Below are positions 1-7,879 of a stretch of DNA of 16,157 bases, piece after piece. Below the pieces are notes generated by a model. It ran no database searches and was not told where the DNA came from. It saw nothing but the letters and a program-made list of their open reading frames with translations. This DNA comes from DASXTB01 sp036505615 (GTDB lineage: Bacteria; Acidobacteriota; UBA6911; JACQSX01): positions 1 through 16,157 of the forward strand of contig DASXTB010000158.1 in NCBI GenBank assembly GCA_036505615.1. Direction: 5' to 3'. Made by a program: the position numbers and the translations under genes. The stretch's first letter is position 1, and each line of letters opens with the position of its first letter.

Positions 1-13
1 AAATATGAAATCA

Positions 14-99
14 GAGCACCGAAGGCGCGACATTGAGCCAAGCAATTCCCTGTCTTGCGCCCAATATTGCAAATATCGAGTGCCGCGCCTTCGGCGCTC
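14..99. repeat. imperfect inverted repeat, long stem-loop
   Basis: Bases 14-29 (GAGCACCGAAGGCGCG) are the reverse complement of 84-99 with one mismatch, and enclose a 54-base AT-richer interior. The right arm also contains a small hairpin of its own, GCGCC-TTC-GGCGC at 85-97. No ORF of note crosses it. It resembles a REP/BIME-type palindromic element or a structured 3' region of a gene beyond the left edge; the sequence does not distinguish these. Confidence 0.5.
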
Positions 100-120
100 C
101 GGTTCTTCTTGAATCATGAT

Positions 121-164
121 CCCGGCCTTGCGGCCGGGCCTACCCAATGGCGGCCCTTCGGGCC
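121..164. repeat. two adjacent GC-rich hairpins
   Basis: CCCGGCC (121-127) pairs with GGCCGGG (132-138) across a 4-base loop, and GGCCC (152-156) pairs with GGGCC (160-164) across TTC. They lie downstream of the glycosyltransferase gene that ends at 267 on the minus strand, so they could end that transcript, but no T-run follows either stem. The rest of 165-266 shows nothing recognisable. Structure is certain; function is unknown. Confidence 0.45.
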
Positions 165-266
165 TCATAGTCCCTACAGCACAGTCGGCTTGGCCAACGC
201 TCGAACAATTACAGATTAATTTTTGAAAAACCATAAGCGGCCAGTTACGATGCTACGACGCCTTCC

Positions 267-1373
267 TTATTCCCCCACCAGCTCTCTGAATAGTTCCTCA
301 TAGCGGTCGGTAACTTTGTCCCAACAATACTCAGAGCCCACTCTCTGGCGAGCCGCGTTGCGCATTGGCTCAAAGGCCGCAGGGGCCATCACCACTTCCT
401 CCATCTTGCGCGCCAGATCTTCTGCATCATTACGCCGATAATAAAGTCCTGCGTCTTGCAGGACTTCACGATGCTCGAGTGTGTCATTGGCAATGACTAT
501 GTTGCCCGCGCCCATTGCCTGCAGCAAGGCGGGATGTGTGCCTCCTACTTCTGTTGCCTGAACGTACAGCAGCGCATTGCTGAGCAACTCTTCGAGAACG
601 TCTCCGTAAACTGCCCCGGTAAAGATCACTTTTCCATCCGCAGTTGCGCCCTGCCTGTGAAGCCCTGCGATGTAGTCCCGGCTGTACGGGGCGTCTCCGA
701 CCACTACCAGCGGCACAGAGGCGGACGTCTTCTGAAATCCGGCAATGACAGTGTGCGCATGGTTTTCAGGCTCCAGCCGGCTGACGTACAGAATATACCC
801 TCGGCTTTTGAGATCCCACCGGCTCAGCCCTTGACCCGGCGGGATTGAGATTAGGGGCGCTCCGTAGGGAATTACCACGCTGTCTGCACCATAACATTCC
901 AGATAATAACCGTGAATCACCTGCGCATCCGTAACCAGGGCGTGGGGAAACCGCGTCGCCAGCTTCTCCGACACAAGGTAAGCAAACTTTCCCAAGCGAT
1001 TCCACTTCCCGCGCTGCCGTTCGACACCGTCAACATTAAGAGCGACTTTCTGCGAGGCCACTCGCGGAATCCAGCTGAATATGGCATTGATGGCGTTGCA
1101 CATCAGAACCGCATCATATCCGCAGAAAAGACCGTGCAATGCCGAAATGCAACTATGGGTCACCGTGTCCAGGTACTTGTGGGGCCAGGCGGGTAAAACG
1201 ACGCGCGCGACGCCCCGATAATCGCCTCGGTCATTTTGGGCATACCGGGACCGGCAGTACACTGTCAGCTTGTGCCCCCTGGCGGCCAAACGCACCGAAA
1301 GTTCTTCGGCGAATGTCTCAAAGCCTCCATAGCGAGCGGGGATTCCTCGTGTTCCCACGATGGCCAATTTCAT
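267..1373 (-). CDS. glycosyltransferase family 4 with DUF1972 N-terminal domain
   Basis: A predicted cytoplasmic or membrane-associated retaining GT-B glycosyltransferase that adds a sugar, often rhamnose in this family, to a growing surface polysaccharide. The N-terminus (MKLAIVGTRGIPARYGGFET) is the hallmark of DUF1972 proteins. The GT4 domain carries VSRLEPEN near residues 197-204 and the donor-site stretch EVGGTHPALLQAMG near 275-288. The ATG at 1373 is chosen over a start 30 bases upstream because AGGTGG (1380-1385) sits six bases before it and because family members begin with MKLAIVG; this gives 368 residues, a normal length. Oddity: the position usually held by Glu in LLEAMG is Gln285 (CAG). 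It is the last gene of the polysaccharide block, 313 bases downstream of the ligase-like gene, with a strong palindrome between them. The acceptor and donor sugars cannot be told. Confidence 0.88.
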   Translation of the reverse strand: MKLAIVGTRGIPARYGGFETFAEELSVRLAARGHKLTVYCRSRYAQNDRGDYRGVARVVLPAWPHKYLDTVTHSCISALHGLFCGYDAVLMCNAINAIFSWIPRVASQKVALNVDGVERQRGKWNRLGKFAYLVSEKLATRFPHALVTDAQVIHGYYLECYGADSVVIPYGAPLISIPPGQGLSRWDLKSRGYILYVSRLEPENHAHTVIAGFQKTSASVPLVVVGDAPYSRDYIAGLHRQGATADGKVIFTGAVYGDVLEELLSNALLYVQATEVGGTHPALLQAMGAGNIVIANDTLEHREVLQDAGLYYRRNDAEDLARKMEEVVMAPAAFEPMRNAARQRVGSEYCWDKVTDRYEELFRELVGE

Positions 1374-1409
1374 GCGTTTCCACCTGGCGTGCCAGAGTTT
1401 CAACCAAAA

Positions 1410-1479
1410 CCGATCACGACCACGTTCACGTTCACGACCACGTCGACGTGAACGTTAACGTGGTCGTGATCGTGATCGG
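1410..1479. repeat. 70-bp hexamer palindrome (locus A)
   Basis: Five hexamers of the form CACGNN (1415-1444: CACGAC, CACGTT, CACGTT, CACGAC, CACGTC) are followed directly by their inverse (GACGTG, AACGTT, AACGTG, GTCGTG, ATCGTG; 1445-1474), flanked by CCGAT and ATCGG. The element is symmetric about 1444/1445 with about six mismatched pairs in 35, and the centre ACGTCGACGT is perfect. It lies 37 bases upstream of the glycosyltransferase ATG, in the spacer after the ligase-like gene. It would form a long hairpin in RNA or a cruciform in DNA. The same hexamer family recurs at 15682-15969. Confidence 0.85.
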
Positions 1480-1622
1480 CCATTCACCATGATGGTCTAA
1501 CCGCCCTAAAATCTTCCCGGCCCGCAAAGTTACTGACGATTAGCACTACAGAGAACACAAAGATAGCACGGAGAACAGCGGTGAAGCTTGAAGTATGAAG
1601 AAGTTTCGGAAGGAGTTCTTTC

Positions 1623-1650
1623 AATCCGAAATCCGCAATCGAGAGTCCGC
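1623..1650. repeat. four degenerate heptamers (AATCCGA type)
   Basis: AATCCGA, AATCCGC, AATCGAG and AGTCCGC follow one another without gaps. Just upstream, 1542-1578 has a related look, with AGCAC and GAGAACA each occurring twice. This is gene-free sequence between the stop of the ligase-like gene (1687) and the glycosyltransferase start (1373). No inverted partner is visible. It is weaker than the other arrays and could be partly chance. Confidence 0.45.
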
Positions 1651-1686
1651 GCTGACGCGCGCGGCTCGGTTTGCTTGTGGCTTCGC

Positions 1687-2961
1687 CTAGTCAACGCCCT
1701 GGTCGAACGAAGCGGCTTCCCGAAAAATCACATAGGGCGAGGTGATAAAGAACAGAAAGAGAGTCAGAACCTCAGAATCGCCAAAATTGTATTCGAACAT
1801 GCCGGCGACCAGCAGCGCAACTATGCATGAGATCGCCGCGCGGGCCGCAAATTTTTTTCCTTCGGGAAGGGCGGTTCCTGCCAGCTGTCTCACAGAGTGC
1901 GCGAAAAATGCGGCCACAAAAGCAAGCCAGACCGCCAGGGCAATCAATCCCAGCTCTGCTGCAATCTGCACAAAGTCATTGTGCAGGTGCTGATAAATCC
2001 AGGAAGGAAATTCGTTGGTGGTATTGTACTGGGAATACACTACCGGGACCATCCGGGGACCCACGCCGAAGAAGGGATGCGTTCGAATCATATTCCAGCC
2101 GGTGCGCAACAACTCAATGCGAATCCGTGTCGTCTCATCAGCTAGATTAAAGGAGGCGCGTAGGCGATCCTGAAAATGCTGGGGCAGCAGGAAGCAGCCG
2201 ACAGCCACCATCGACACCAGCGCCATTACCCAGCGCCAATTGACCAGAAAGGCCAATACCAACAAGCCGGCCAGCAGTCCAAACCAGGCGCTGCGCGTCT
2301 GCGCCAGAACCAACGCGAAGATCTGGATGGGAACGGCAGGATAAATCCATCGATATTGCCTCCCGGCCGGGCTTATAAGTAAAGAAAGCAGTGCCAGAAG
2401 CGAGAGCATTTCCAAGCCGGAAAACGTCATCCAGTGGCCAGTCAATCCCGTGACGCGGTTGGTCAAAGAGATTTCCGGCTTGAAATAGTACTGAAAAATC
2501 GCCACACCCGCGCTGACAGTACTTCCTACAGCTATCCAACAGAACAAAGTCTCGATCTGCTGCGATCTTCGAAAAGCTACCGGCAGAATCAGCAGCAGCG
2601 AGAAGATTATCCAAAACTTCTTGAAGTACACCAGGCTGTGGATGGGATCTGAAGAAAACAACATCGAAAGCAGAACGGCGATCGCGAATAGAAAGGCGAT
2701 GTAGACCGGAAGGATGGGGCGTGGATTCCATTGCGGATGACGCACCAAGATGTAGAGCCAGCAAATAATTGCTAAAGCCAGAAAAGCTTGCGAGACCGCT
2801 ATGGAGAAAGTTATAGAAACAATGCTGGCAAAGGCCAGTGCTGACAGGACGTTGCTCGCATATAAATGAGAGATCGCGCTGCTTCCTGACACTCCCAGAG
2901 GAAGCCGTTCAGTGGTAAAAGTCTCGAATTTTTTCGCAAATGAAATAAACATTGTTTTCAT
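1687..2961 (-). CDS. O-antigen ligase/polymerase family membrane protein
   Basis: A polytopic inner-membrane protein of the Wzy_C (O-antigen ligase, WaaL-like) superfamily, acting on lipid-linked glycans at the periplasmic face. The 424 residues contain roughly ten to twelve hydrophobic segments from about residue 38 to the end. Family features are visible: TRSAWFG at 222-228 (Arg223), GVGP at 299-302 before a large periplasmic loop, and HNDFVQIAAELGLIAL at 327-342, the usual H-N-D-x-x-Q-x-x-x-E-x-G pattern near the end of the loop. The ATG at 2961 lies inside the preceding aminotransferase gene (53-base overlap) and has GGGG four bases upstream; an ATG at 2952 is also possible. The overlap implies one transcript with the aminotransferase. 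Ligase, polymerase and protein O-glycosyltransferase members of this superfamily cannot be separated from sequence alone. Confidence 0.85.
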   Translation of the reverse strand: MKTMFISFAKKFETFTTERLPLGVSGSSAISHLYASNVLSALAFASIVSITFSIAVSQAFLALAIICWLYILVRHPQWNPRPILPVYIAFLFAIAVLLSMLFSSDPIHSLVYFKKFWIIFSLLLILPVAFRRSQQIETLFCWIAVGSTVSAGVAIFQYYFKPEISLTNRVTGLTGHWMTFSGLEMLSLLALLSLLISPAGRQYRWIYPAVPIQIFALVLAQTRSAWFGLLAGLLVLAFLVNWRWVMALVSMVAVGCFLLPQHFQDRLRASFNLADETTRIRIELLRTGWNMIRTHPFFGVGPRMVPVVYSQYNTTNEFPSWIYQHLHNDFVQIAAELGLIALAVWLAFVAAFFAHSVRQLAGTALPEGKKFAARAAISCIVALLVAGMFEYNFGDSEVLTLFLFFITSPYVIFREAASFDQGVD

Positions 2962-4003
2962 TAAGCCCCGGATAAAGCGGCAAGGATATCACTTCAGCAC
3001 AAGCCTGCTCTGCACTTGGGAAATCCCCTTTTCCATACCCAAGACCGCGCGTCGCTGGAAGAAGATGCAACGGGAAAGGATAGATCACCCTCGTCTCGAT
3101 TCCACATTCCTCCAGGTGCCGCTTTAATTCTTCGCGCTCACGCGCCCGCACCGTATAAAGATAAGGAACCGCCTCGGCGGTCGCATACTTTTTTATTAAT
3201 CTCACTTCATCGACTTCAACCAACAATCGGTCATAGAGGCTGCTCAATTCGACTCGCTCCCGGTTCCACCCGCGAATGTACTGCAATTTTATGGACAAAA
3301 TGACCGCCTGCAAGGCGTCCAGCCTTGAGTTCCAGCCGTCCTTTTCATGAAAGTAACGGCCAGATTGGCCGTGATTGCGCAGCAGCCGAATCGATTCGGC
3401 AAGCCGATCATCGTTGGTGATTGCCGCCCCCCCGTCTCCCCACGCGCCAAGATTCTTTGTAGGATAGAAGCTAAATGCGCCGACGGCGCCAAAGGTTCCC
3501 ACATGTTTTCCGCAGATGCGGCTTCCGTGCGCCTGGCAGCAGTCTTCAAGAATCACCGCCTTGCCGCAGGCGCTTTCCAGCCCTCGCATGTCGCAAGGAT
3601 TGCCTCCAAAGTGCACTGGCATGACACAGCACGTCATTCTGCCGCAGCGCTCGTTCACGCTCTGGGCGCTCAGGTTGAGGCTCTCCGCATCTATGTCGGC
3701 AAAGCAAGGCTTCAGGCCTGCCTGCAGTACAGCTTCGACACAAGCAATGAACGAAAACGGAGTGGTGATAACTTCGGCATCGCGCGGAAGACTGAGAGAG
3801 ATCAGCCCCAGACGCAGCGCGTCGGTGCCGCTGTTGAGCGCCACACAGTGACGCGAGTTGCAGTATTCCGCAAAACGCCGTTCAAAATTGGCAACGACGT
3901 CTCCGCCAATAAATTGACTGCTCGCAGCCACCGCTCTCAGATTTTCGAATATTTCTTGTGAGGCCTGCCGGTTTTGCTCAGAGAGATCGATGAAACGGAT
4001 CAA
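2909..4003 (-). CDS. DegT/DnrJ/EryC1/StrS family sugar aminotransferase
   Basis: A PLP-dependent fold-type I aminotransferase expected to turn a keto nucleotide sugar into an amino sugar, in the manner of WbpE, using glutamate. Visible features are the N-terminal FIDLSEQNR stretch, LNSGTDAL (57-63) for phosphate binding, LEDCCQAHG (152-160) with Asp154 for the pyridine nitrogen, and SFYPTKNLGAWGDGG (178-192) with Lys183 as Schiff-base lysine. Length 364 is typical. The start is a TTG that overlaps the TGA of the upstream dehydrogenase as TTGA (4000-4003). No in-frame ATG precedes the conserved region and no Shine-Dalgarno sequence is visible, so translation is probably coupled. A dedicated sugar oxidase and an acetyltransferase, needed for a WbpA-B-E-D type pathway, are not in the window and may lie elsewhere. 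Confidence 0.9.
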   Translation of the reverse strand: MIRFIDLSEQNRQASQEIFENLRAVAASSQFIGGDVVANFERRFAEYCNSRHCVALNSGTDALRLGLISLSLPRDAEVITTPFSFIACVEAVLQAGLKPCFADIDAESLNLSAQSVNERCGRMTCCVMPVHFGGNPCDMRGLESACGKAVILEDCCQAHGSRICGKHVGTFGAVGAFSFYPTKNLGAWGDGGAAITNDDRLAESIRLLRNHGQSGRYFHEKDGWNSRLDALQAVILSIKLQYIRGWNRERVELSSLYDRLLVEVDEVRLIKKYATAEAVPYLYTVRAREREELKRHLEECGIETRVIYPFPLHLLPATRGLGYGKGDFPSAEQACAEVISLPLYPGLNENNVYFICEKIRDFYH

Positions 4004-5286
4004 AGTTTATAAACATGTTCGCCGGATTGTTTGATCGCGTTGCGTGTATCAAGAATCAAAGCGGCGTCTTTGAAAATCATTTTGTAGTCGAAGTTGGAAT
4101 GGTCTGTGACGATCACGGCGATGTCCGCGCCTTTAAGCGTCTTTCTTGTGAGTGGCAGTGATTCCAGCCTTGAACCATCCAGTTGCAGCACAGGCGCGTA
4201 AGGATCGGTGTATTGAAGTTTAGCTCCTTCCGCCTGCAGCAGCCTGATTATGTCCAGTGCCGGAGATTCCCGCACATCCTCGACGTTCTTCTTATAAGTG
4301 ACCCCCACGATTAAGATGGACGCGCCACTAAGGCATTTTCCGGCTCGGTTAAGAACCTTGCTGATCTTAGTGACCACATAATCAGGCATGTGAGTATTGA
4401 TTTCACTGGCGAGCTCGATGAATCGAGCGGTGTAATTCAGCGTCTTCAGCTTCCACGACAGATACAGAGGGTCTATCGGTATGCAGTGTCCACCTAGGCC
4501 AGGCCCGGGATAAAAGGGCATGAAGCCGAAAGGCTTGGTGGCAGCGGCCTCGATCACTTCCCATACCGGGATTCCCAACTTATCGCACATGATGGCCACT
4601 TCATTAACCAGACCGATGTTAACTGCGCGGAAGGTGTTCTCAAGAAGCTTCACCATTTCGGCGCAGGTCGTCGAAGAAACCGGAATCACCTGGTCGACGG
4701 CCTGCGAATAGAGCGCGCAGGCGGCCCTGGTGCATTGAGGCGTAACTCCGCCGATGATCTTGGGTGTGTTGCGAGTGTTAAATTTGGGATTTCCGGGATC
4801 AACGCGCTCCGGCGAAAATGCGACAAACACCTCCTCGCCCACGATGAAATCTTTGCATGCGGGCAACAGGATCTCATCGGTGGTTCCCGGATAGGTTGTG
4901 CTTTCCAGAACCAGCAGCATGTCAGCGTGCAGATGCTCCTTGATTTGGTTGATGGCATCCATCACATAGGAGATGTCGGGATCCTTGGTCTTGCGCAGCG
5001 GCGTGGGGACGCAAATGCTCATCGTATCCAGATCGCGCACTGCCGAATAATCGCTGGTAACATGAAATGTTTTCCCTTTGATGGCACCATTCAAGGTCTT
5101 GTCGAGGACATCCCGTACATACGATTTCCCTTGCTTAATTGCTTCCAGTTTTCGGCCGTCCACATCTATTCCGGTCACCTTAAACCCAGCGCGGACAAAC
5201 TCCATGGCCAGGGGCAAGCCGACATAGCCGAGACCGACGATCCCCACTCGCGCTTCGCGGCGCTTTATTCTTGTCAATAGGTCCAA
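4000..5286 (-). CDS. UDP-N-acetylhexosamine 6-dehydrogenase (WbpA/TviB/WecC type)
   Basis: A cytoplasmic NAD-dependent enzyme oxidising C6 of a UDP-HexNAc (GlcNAc, GalNAc or ManNAc) to the uronic acid in two steps. The Rossmann motif GIVGLGYVGLPLA is at 15-27, the substrate-domain segment EMVKLLENTFRAVNIG at 210-225, the catalytic cysteine is Cys268 in GGHCIPIDP, and the C-terminal UDP-binding domain contains GVTYKKNVEDVRESP (328-342). Length 428 is normal. The start is TTG at 5286, chosen because GGAGG (5294-5298) lies seven bases upstream; an ATG two bases after that GGAGG is out of frame and reaches a stop quickly. The gene follows the epimerase by 153 bases and overlaps the aminotransferase by four. 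LESTTYPGTTDE and the RxDPGN stretch fit HexNAc dehydrogenases better than UDP-glucose dehydrogenases, but the exact substrate is inferred. Confidence 0.9.
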   Translation of the reverse strand: MDLLTRIKRREARVGIVGLGYVGLPLAMEFVRAGFKVTGIDVDGRKLEAIKQGKSYVRDVLDKTLNGAIKGKTFHVTSDYSAVRDLDTMSICVPTPLRKTKDPDISYVMDAINQIKEHLHADMLLVLESTTYPGTTDEILLPACKDFIVGEEVFVAFSPERVDPGNPKFNTRNTPKIIGGVTPQCTRAACALYSQAVDQVIPVSSTTCAEMVKLLENTFRAVNIGLVNEVAIMCDKLGIPVWEVIEAAATKPFGFMPFYPGPGLGGHCIPIDPLYLSWKLKTLNYTARFIELASEINTHMPDYVVTKISKVLNRAGKCLSGASILIVGVTYKKNVEDVRESPALDIIRLLQAEGAKLQYTDPYAPVLQLDGSRLESLPLTRKTLKGADIAVIVTDHSNFDYKMIFKDAALILDTRNAIKQSGEHVYKL

Positions 5287-5298
5287 GCCATTACCTCC
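5284..5298 (-). promoter_or_regulatory. Shine-Dalgarno and TTG start of the dehydrogenase
   Basis: Read on the minus strand, GGAGG is followed by seven bases and TTG. This decides the start. The bases GGTAAT overlapping the Shine-Dalgarno sequence could pair with ATTACC about 20 bases upstream, or with a nearer TTACC, so a weak RBS-masking hairpin is possible. Confidence 0.6.
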
Positions 5299-5343
5299 AC
5301 GTGCCGGCGGTAAAAGGGTAATTTGCTGAGCGCTCTGTCCGGC

Positions 5344-5377
5344 GTGTCCTTTGTGCTTTTATCACCACCCAGGACAC
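5344..5377. repeat. 7-bp inverted repeat in spacer
   Basis: GTGTCCT (5344-5350) and AGGACAC (5371-5377) are perfect reverse complements with a 20-base loop, in the 153-base gap between the epimerase stop and the dehydrogenase start. There is no T-run on the transcribed side. It could be an operator, an intercistronic hairpin, or chance. Confidence 0.3.
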
Positions 5378-5439
5378 AACGGGCTTGAGTTTCTTTCCGG
5401 CAAAAAGCGGCGTACAGTACCCAACATGTCCGTTGGCGT

Positions 5440-6384
5440 TCAATTTCGTCTCCGAGAGTACCACTCGACGGTACGTTTCAACCCCGTTTTAAAATCTACC
5501 AGAGGTTTATAGCCGATCAAATGCCTGGCTCTCTCGATGGACGCCTGGCTGTGCTTCACGTCACCGGGCCGCGCCGAGTCGTAGCGCGGGTCGATTCTGG
5601 TACCCAGCACTTCATTGAGTGTCTTCACAATCTGATTCAGGCTGATTCGGTCTCCCACGCCAATGTTCATCACCTGTCCGGCCGCTGGCGGCGCGTGGGC
5701 TGCTTTCATATTCGCCTCAACCACATTGTCGATGTAGGTGAAGTCCCTGGATTGCTCTCCGTCGCCGTAAATGACCGGGGCCTCCCCCTTCAACATGGCC
5801 GTCACAAAGCGGGGAATGACAGCGGAATATTCCGACGTTGGATCCTGGCGGGGCCCGAAAACGTTGAAGTAACGCAGGGCGATCGTCTCAATTCCATAGA
5901 GTTTGAAAAAAAGCTGGCCGTATATTTCGCCGACATATTTCTGCAAAGCGTACGGTGACATTGGTTGAGGGAGGAATTCTTCCGATTTTGGCAAAGCTTC
6001 GGTATCGCCATAGACAGATGAGGATGCTGCATAAACCACGCGCTTGACCCCGGCCTGTCGTGCCGCCATCAGTACGTTGAGGGTTCCGGTAATGTTCACC
6101 TGGTTGGTCTCCAGTGGGTGCTGTACTGACTTTTGAACGCTGGGAATAGCGGCCTGATGGAAGACAAACTGTGCGCCTTTGAGGATTTCCCCGAGCGTCT
6201 CTTTCTGCAATATGCTGATCCTTTCAATGCGAAGTCTCGGATGCGATTGGAAATCGGTTATATTTTCTTCGTGGCCGGTGGAGAAATCGTCTACCAAAAC
6301 CACGTCCTCGCCGTCGCGCAGCAGGCGCTCGACGATGTGAGATCCGATAAATCCCGCCCCTCCGGTCACCACCTGTACTGGCAT
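5440..6384 (-). CDS. NAD-dependent epimerase/dehydratase, UDP-GlcNAc 4-epimerase-like
   Basis: An extended short-chain dehydrogenase/reductase acting on a nucleotide sugar, most like UDP-GlcNAc or UDP-glucose 4-epimerases (WbpP/GalE type). The NAD motif TGGAGFIGSH is at 7-16, the acidic residues after beta-2 are in VDDFSTG (31-37), the catalytic triad is in AASSSVYG (119-126, Ser) and SPYALQKY (143-150, Tyr145 and Lys149), and RYFNVFGPRQDP (171-182) plus SRDFTYIDNVV (212-222) are sugar-nucleotide-binding stretches. Length 314 is normal. The ATG at 6384 has AGGGG (6391-6395) six bases upstream. It is the first gene of the leftward polysaccharide block and faces lysA divergently. Together with the next gene it could make a UDP-galactosaminuronic acid type sugar; that is inference. 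Confidence 0.9.
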   Translation of the reverse strand: MPVQVVTGGAGFIGSHIVERLLRDGEDVVLVDDFSTGHEENITDFQSHPRLRIERISILQKETLGEILKGAQFVFHQAAIPSVQKSVQHPLETNQVNITGTLNVLMAARQAGVKRVVYAASSSVYGDTEALPKSEEFLPQPMSPYALQKYVGEIYGQLFFKLYGIETIALRYFNVFGPRQDPTSEYSAVIPRFVTAMLKGEAPVIYGDGEQSRDFTYIDNVVEANMKAAHAPPAAGQVMNIGVGDRISLNQIVKTLNEVLGTRIDPRYDSARPGDVKHSQASIERARHLIGYKPLVDFKTGLKRTVEWYSRRRN

Positions 6385-6480
6385 CTGCGACCCCTAAGAA
6401 AAACGATCAATCTAGCATACTCACCATTTGAAAATTGAAAAATTCATTGCAAATCAGTAGTGTACGCCATTCGGAACTGT
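6385..6480. promoter_or_regulatory. divergent promoter region of epimerase and lysA
   Basis: This gap must hold signals for both directions. On the minus strand TATGCT (6414-6419) is a fair -10 for the epimerase, but the expected -35 site is poor. On the plus strand TTGAAA occurs twice in a TTGAAAA duplication (6428-6441), and the second copy is 17 bases from TAGTGT (6458-6463), a weak match. The region is real as a regulatory space; the exact boxes are guesses. Confidence 0.4.
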
Positions 6481-7722
6481 ATGAACTCGTACTTGTACAA
6501 AAACGGAGATCTACACTGCGATGACGTCTCAATTGCAGCCATTGCCGGAGCCGTGGGAACACCTTTCTATCTGTACAGCGCCGCTGCCATTGAGCAAAAC
6601 TTCCGAGAATTCGAACAGGCACTGACTGATGTGCCCCACCTAACCTGCTTTGCCGTCAAGGCTAACTCGAATCTGGCGGTGCTCAAGCTGTTGTACGACC
6701 TGGGCTCGGGATTCGATATCGTTTCTCAAGGTGAGCTTCATCGACTGCAGAAAATTGGCGCAGATCCCAAACGCATTATCTTCTCCGGAGTGGGAAAGAC
6801 TGACGAGGAAATCGCGGCGGCTCTTGAAGCCGGCATCCTGGAGCTGCACGCGGAGTCTGAAGAAGAGCTAAGAAAGATTGAATTGCTGGCCGCCGAGCGC
6901 TCCGCCCGGGCGACTGTTGCGCTGCGCGTCAATCCTAACGTGGATCCGAAGACTCATCCTTACATCGCGACTGGATTGCAACTGCATAAGTTCGGCATTC
7001 CAATGAGAGATGCGGTGCGGATTTATTCCCAGCCGGAGAATTATCCGCATCTGAGTTTCTCGGGCATCAGTTGCCATATCGGCTCGCAGATAACCGAACT
7101 GGAACCCTTCGAGGAGGCGTTGGAGAATTTGAAGGAGCTGATCTCGCAATTGGGAACACGGGGGCGGAGTCTCAAGTTTCTGGATGTAGGCGGCGGCCTT
7201 GGGATCCGCTACGACACCGAAAAACCCCCGTCTATCGCCGAATTCGGACGGGCCTTGGCGAGGCACAGCCGCTCTCTGGGGTTAACGCTCCTGGTGGAGC
7301 CGGGACGCAGCATCGTCGGGGAAGCAGGAGTGCTGGTAACCAAAGTGCTGCTGAGAAAAGAGAACATTCAAAAGAAATTTATCGTTGTGGACGCTGGAAT
7401 GAATGACTTGATTCGGCCGACGCTCTACCAGGCCTTTCACGCCATTGAACCGGTCAAGGAGACTTCGGATGGTTCGGAGGTAGTGGACGTCGTAGGCCCG
7501 GTATGTGAAACCGGGGATTTCTTTGCTCGAGACAGGCTGCTCCCGCCGGTCAAAACCGGGGACTTGCTCATCATCCGCGACGCGGGCGCCTACGGCTACG
7601 TGCAAGTCAGCAATTACAACTCCCGCCGGCGCGCCGCGGAAGTTATGGTACAAAACGGAAAATATCGTGTCGTGCGTGAACGGGAAAGCTTTGAAGATTT
7701 GGTAAGGCTGGAAAGATTCTAG
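6481..7722 (+). CDS. lysA: diaminopimelate decarboxylase
   Basis: A PLP enzyme of alanine racemase fold type III that decarboxylates meso-diaminopimelate to L-lysine, the last step of lysine synthesis, in the cytoplasm. From the ATG at 6481 the protein has 413 residues. The Schiff-base lysine is Lys60 in CFAVKANSN, the phosphate-binding loop is DVGGGLGIRY in the middle, EPGRSIVGEAG follows, and the substrate-side VGPVCETGDFFARDR and DAGAYGY motifs near the C-terminus are those of DapDC rather than ornithine/arginine decarboxylases. The start seven codons upstream (6460) is possible, but family members begin with a short MNxFxYKxGxLxC stretch, which here starts at 6481. No strong Shine-Dalgarno is seen; GGA lies nine bases upstream. 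It stands alone on the plus strand among minus-strand genes, so it is probably monocistronic. Confidence 0.95.
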   Translation: MNSYLYKNGDLHCDDVSIAAIAGAVGTPFYLYSAAAIEQNFREFEQALTDVPHLTCFAVKANSNLAVLKLLYDLGSGFDIVSQGELHRLQKIGADPKRIIFSGVGKTDEEIAAALEAGILELHAESEEELRKIELLAAERSARATVALRVNPNVDPKTHPYIATGLQLHKFGIPMRDAVRIYSQPENYPHLSFSGISCHIGSQITELEPFEEALENLKELISQLGTRGRSLKFLDVGGGLGIRYDTEKPPSIAEFGRALARHSRSLGLTLLVEPGRSIVGEAGVLVTKVLLRKENIQKKFIVVDAGMNDLIRPTLYQAFHAIEPVKETSDGSEVVDVVGPVCETGDFFARDRLLPPVKTGDLLIIRDAGAYGYVQVSNYNSRRRAAEVMVQNGKYRVVRERESFEDLVRLERF

Positions 7723-7768
7723 ACAGACGTTCCATAGACATGGCAGTCTCCTCCGCGATCAAGACCGA

Positions 7769-7782
7769 CCGCCCTTCGGCGG
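7769..7782. terminator. GC hairpin between convergent genes
   Basis: CCGCC-CTTC-GGCGG lies between the convergent ends of lysA (7722) and the DUF1801 gene (7880). Position favours a bidirectional terminator, but neither side has a T-run, so intrinsic termination is doubtful. No gene is seen in 7723-7879. Confidence 0.3.
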
Positions 7783-7879
7783 CCGGCTCGGGGCCTCGAC
7801 GCCGAATTCCTTGGCATATGAGGCAGGTGCCGAAGCTCTTCCCCTATGGGAGTAGATATGGCCGGGACCTGCGATGAAG

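Noticed and set aside
1139..1492. Plus-strand frame ending in alternating His/Asp/Val residues
   Set aside because: It is the antisense of the glycosyltransferase start plus the hexamer palindrome; the His-rich tail is the repeat translated, not a metal-binding protein.
7723..7850. Stop-free minus-strand frame with a C-x-x-C (GTCLICQGIRRRG) between lysA and the DUF1801 gene
   Set aside because: It has no start codon before it, begins after a TAG and runs into antisense of lysA; a gene remnant is possible but not supportable.
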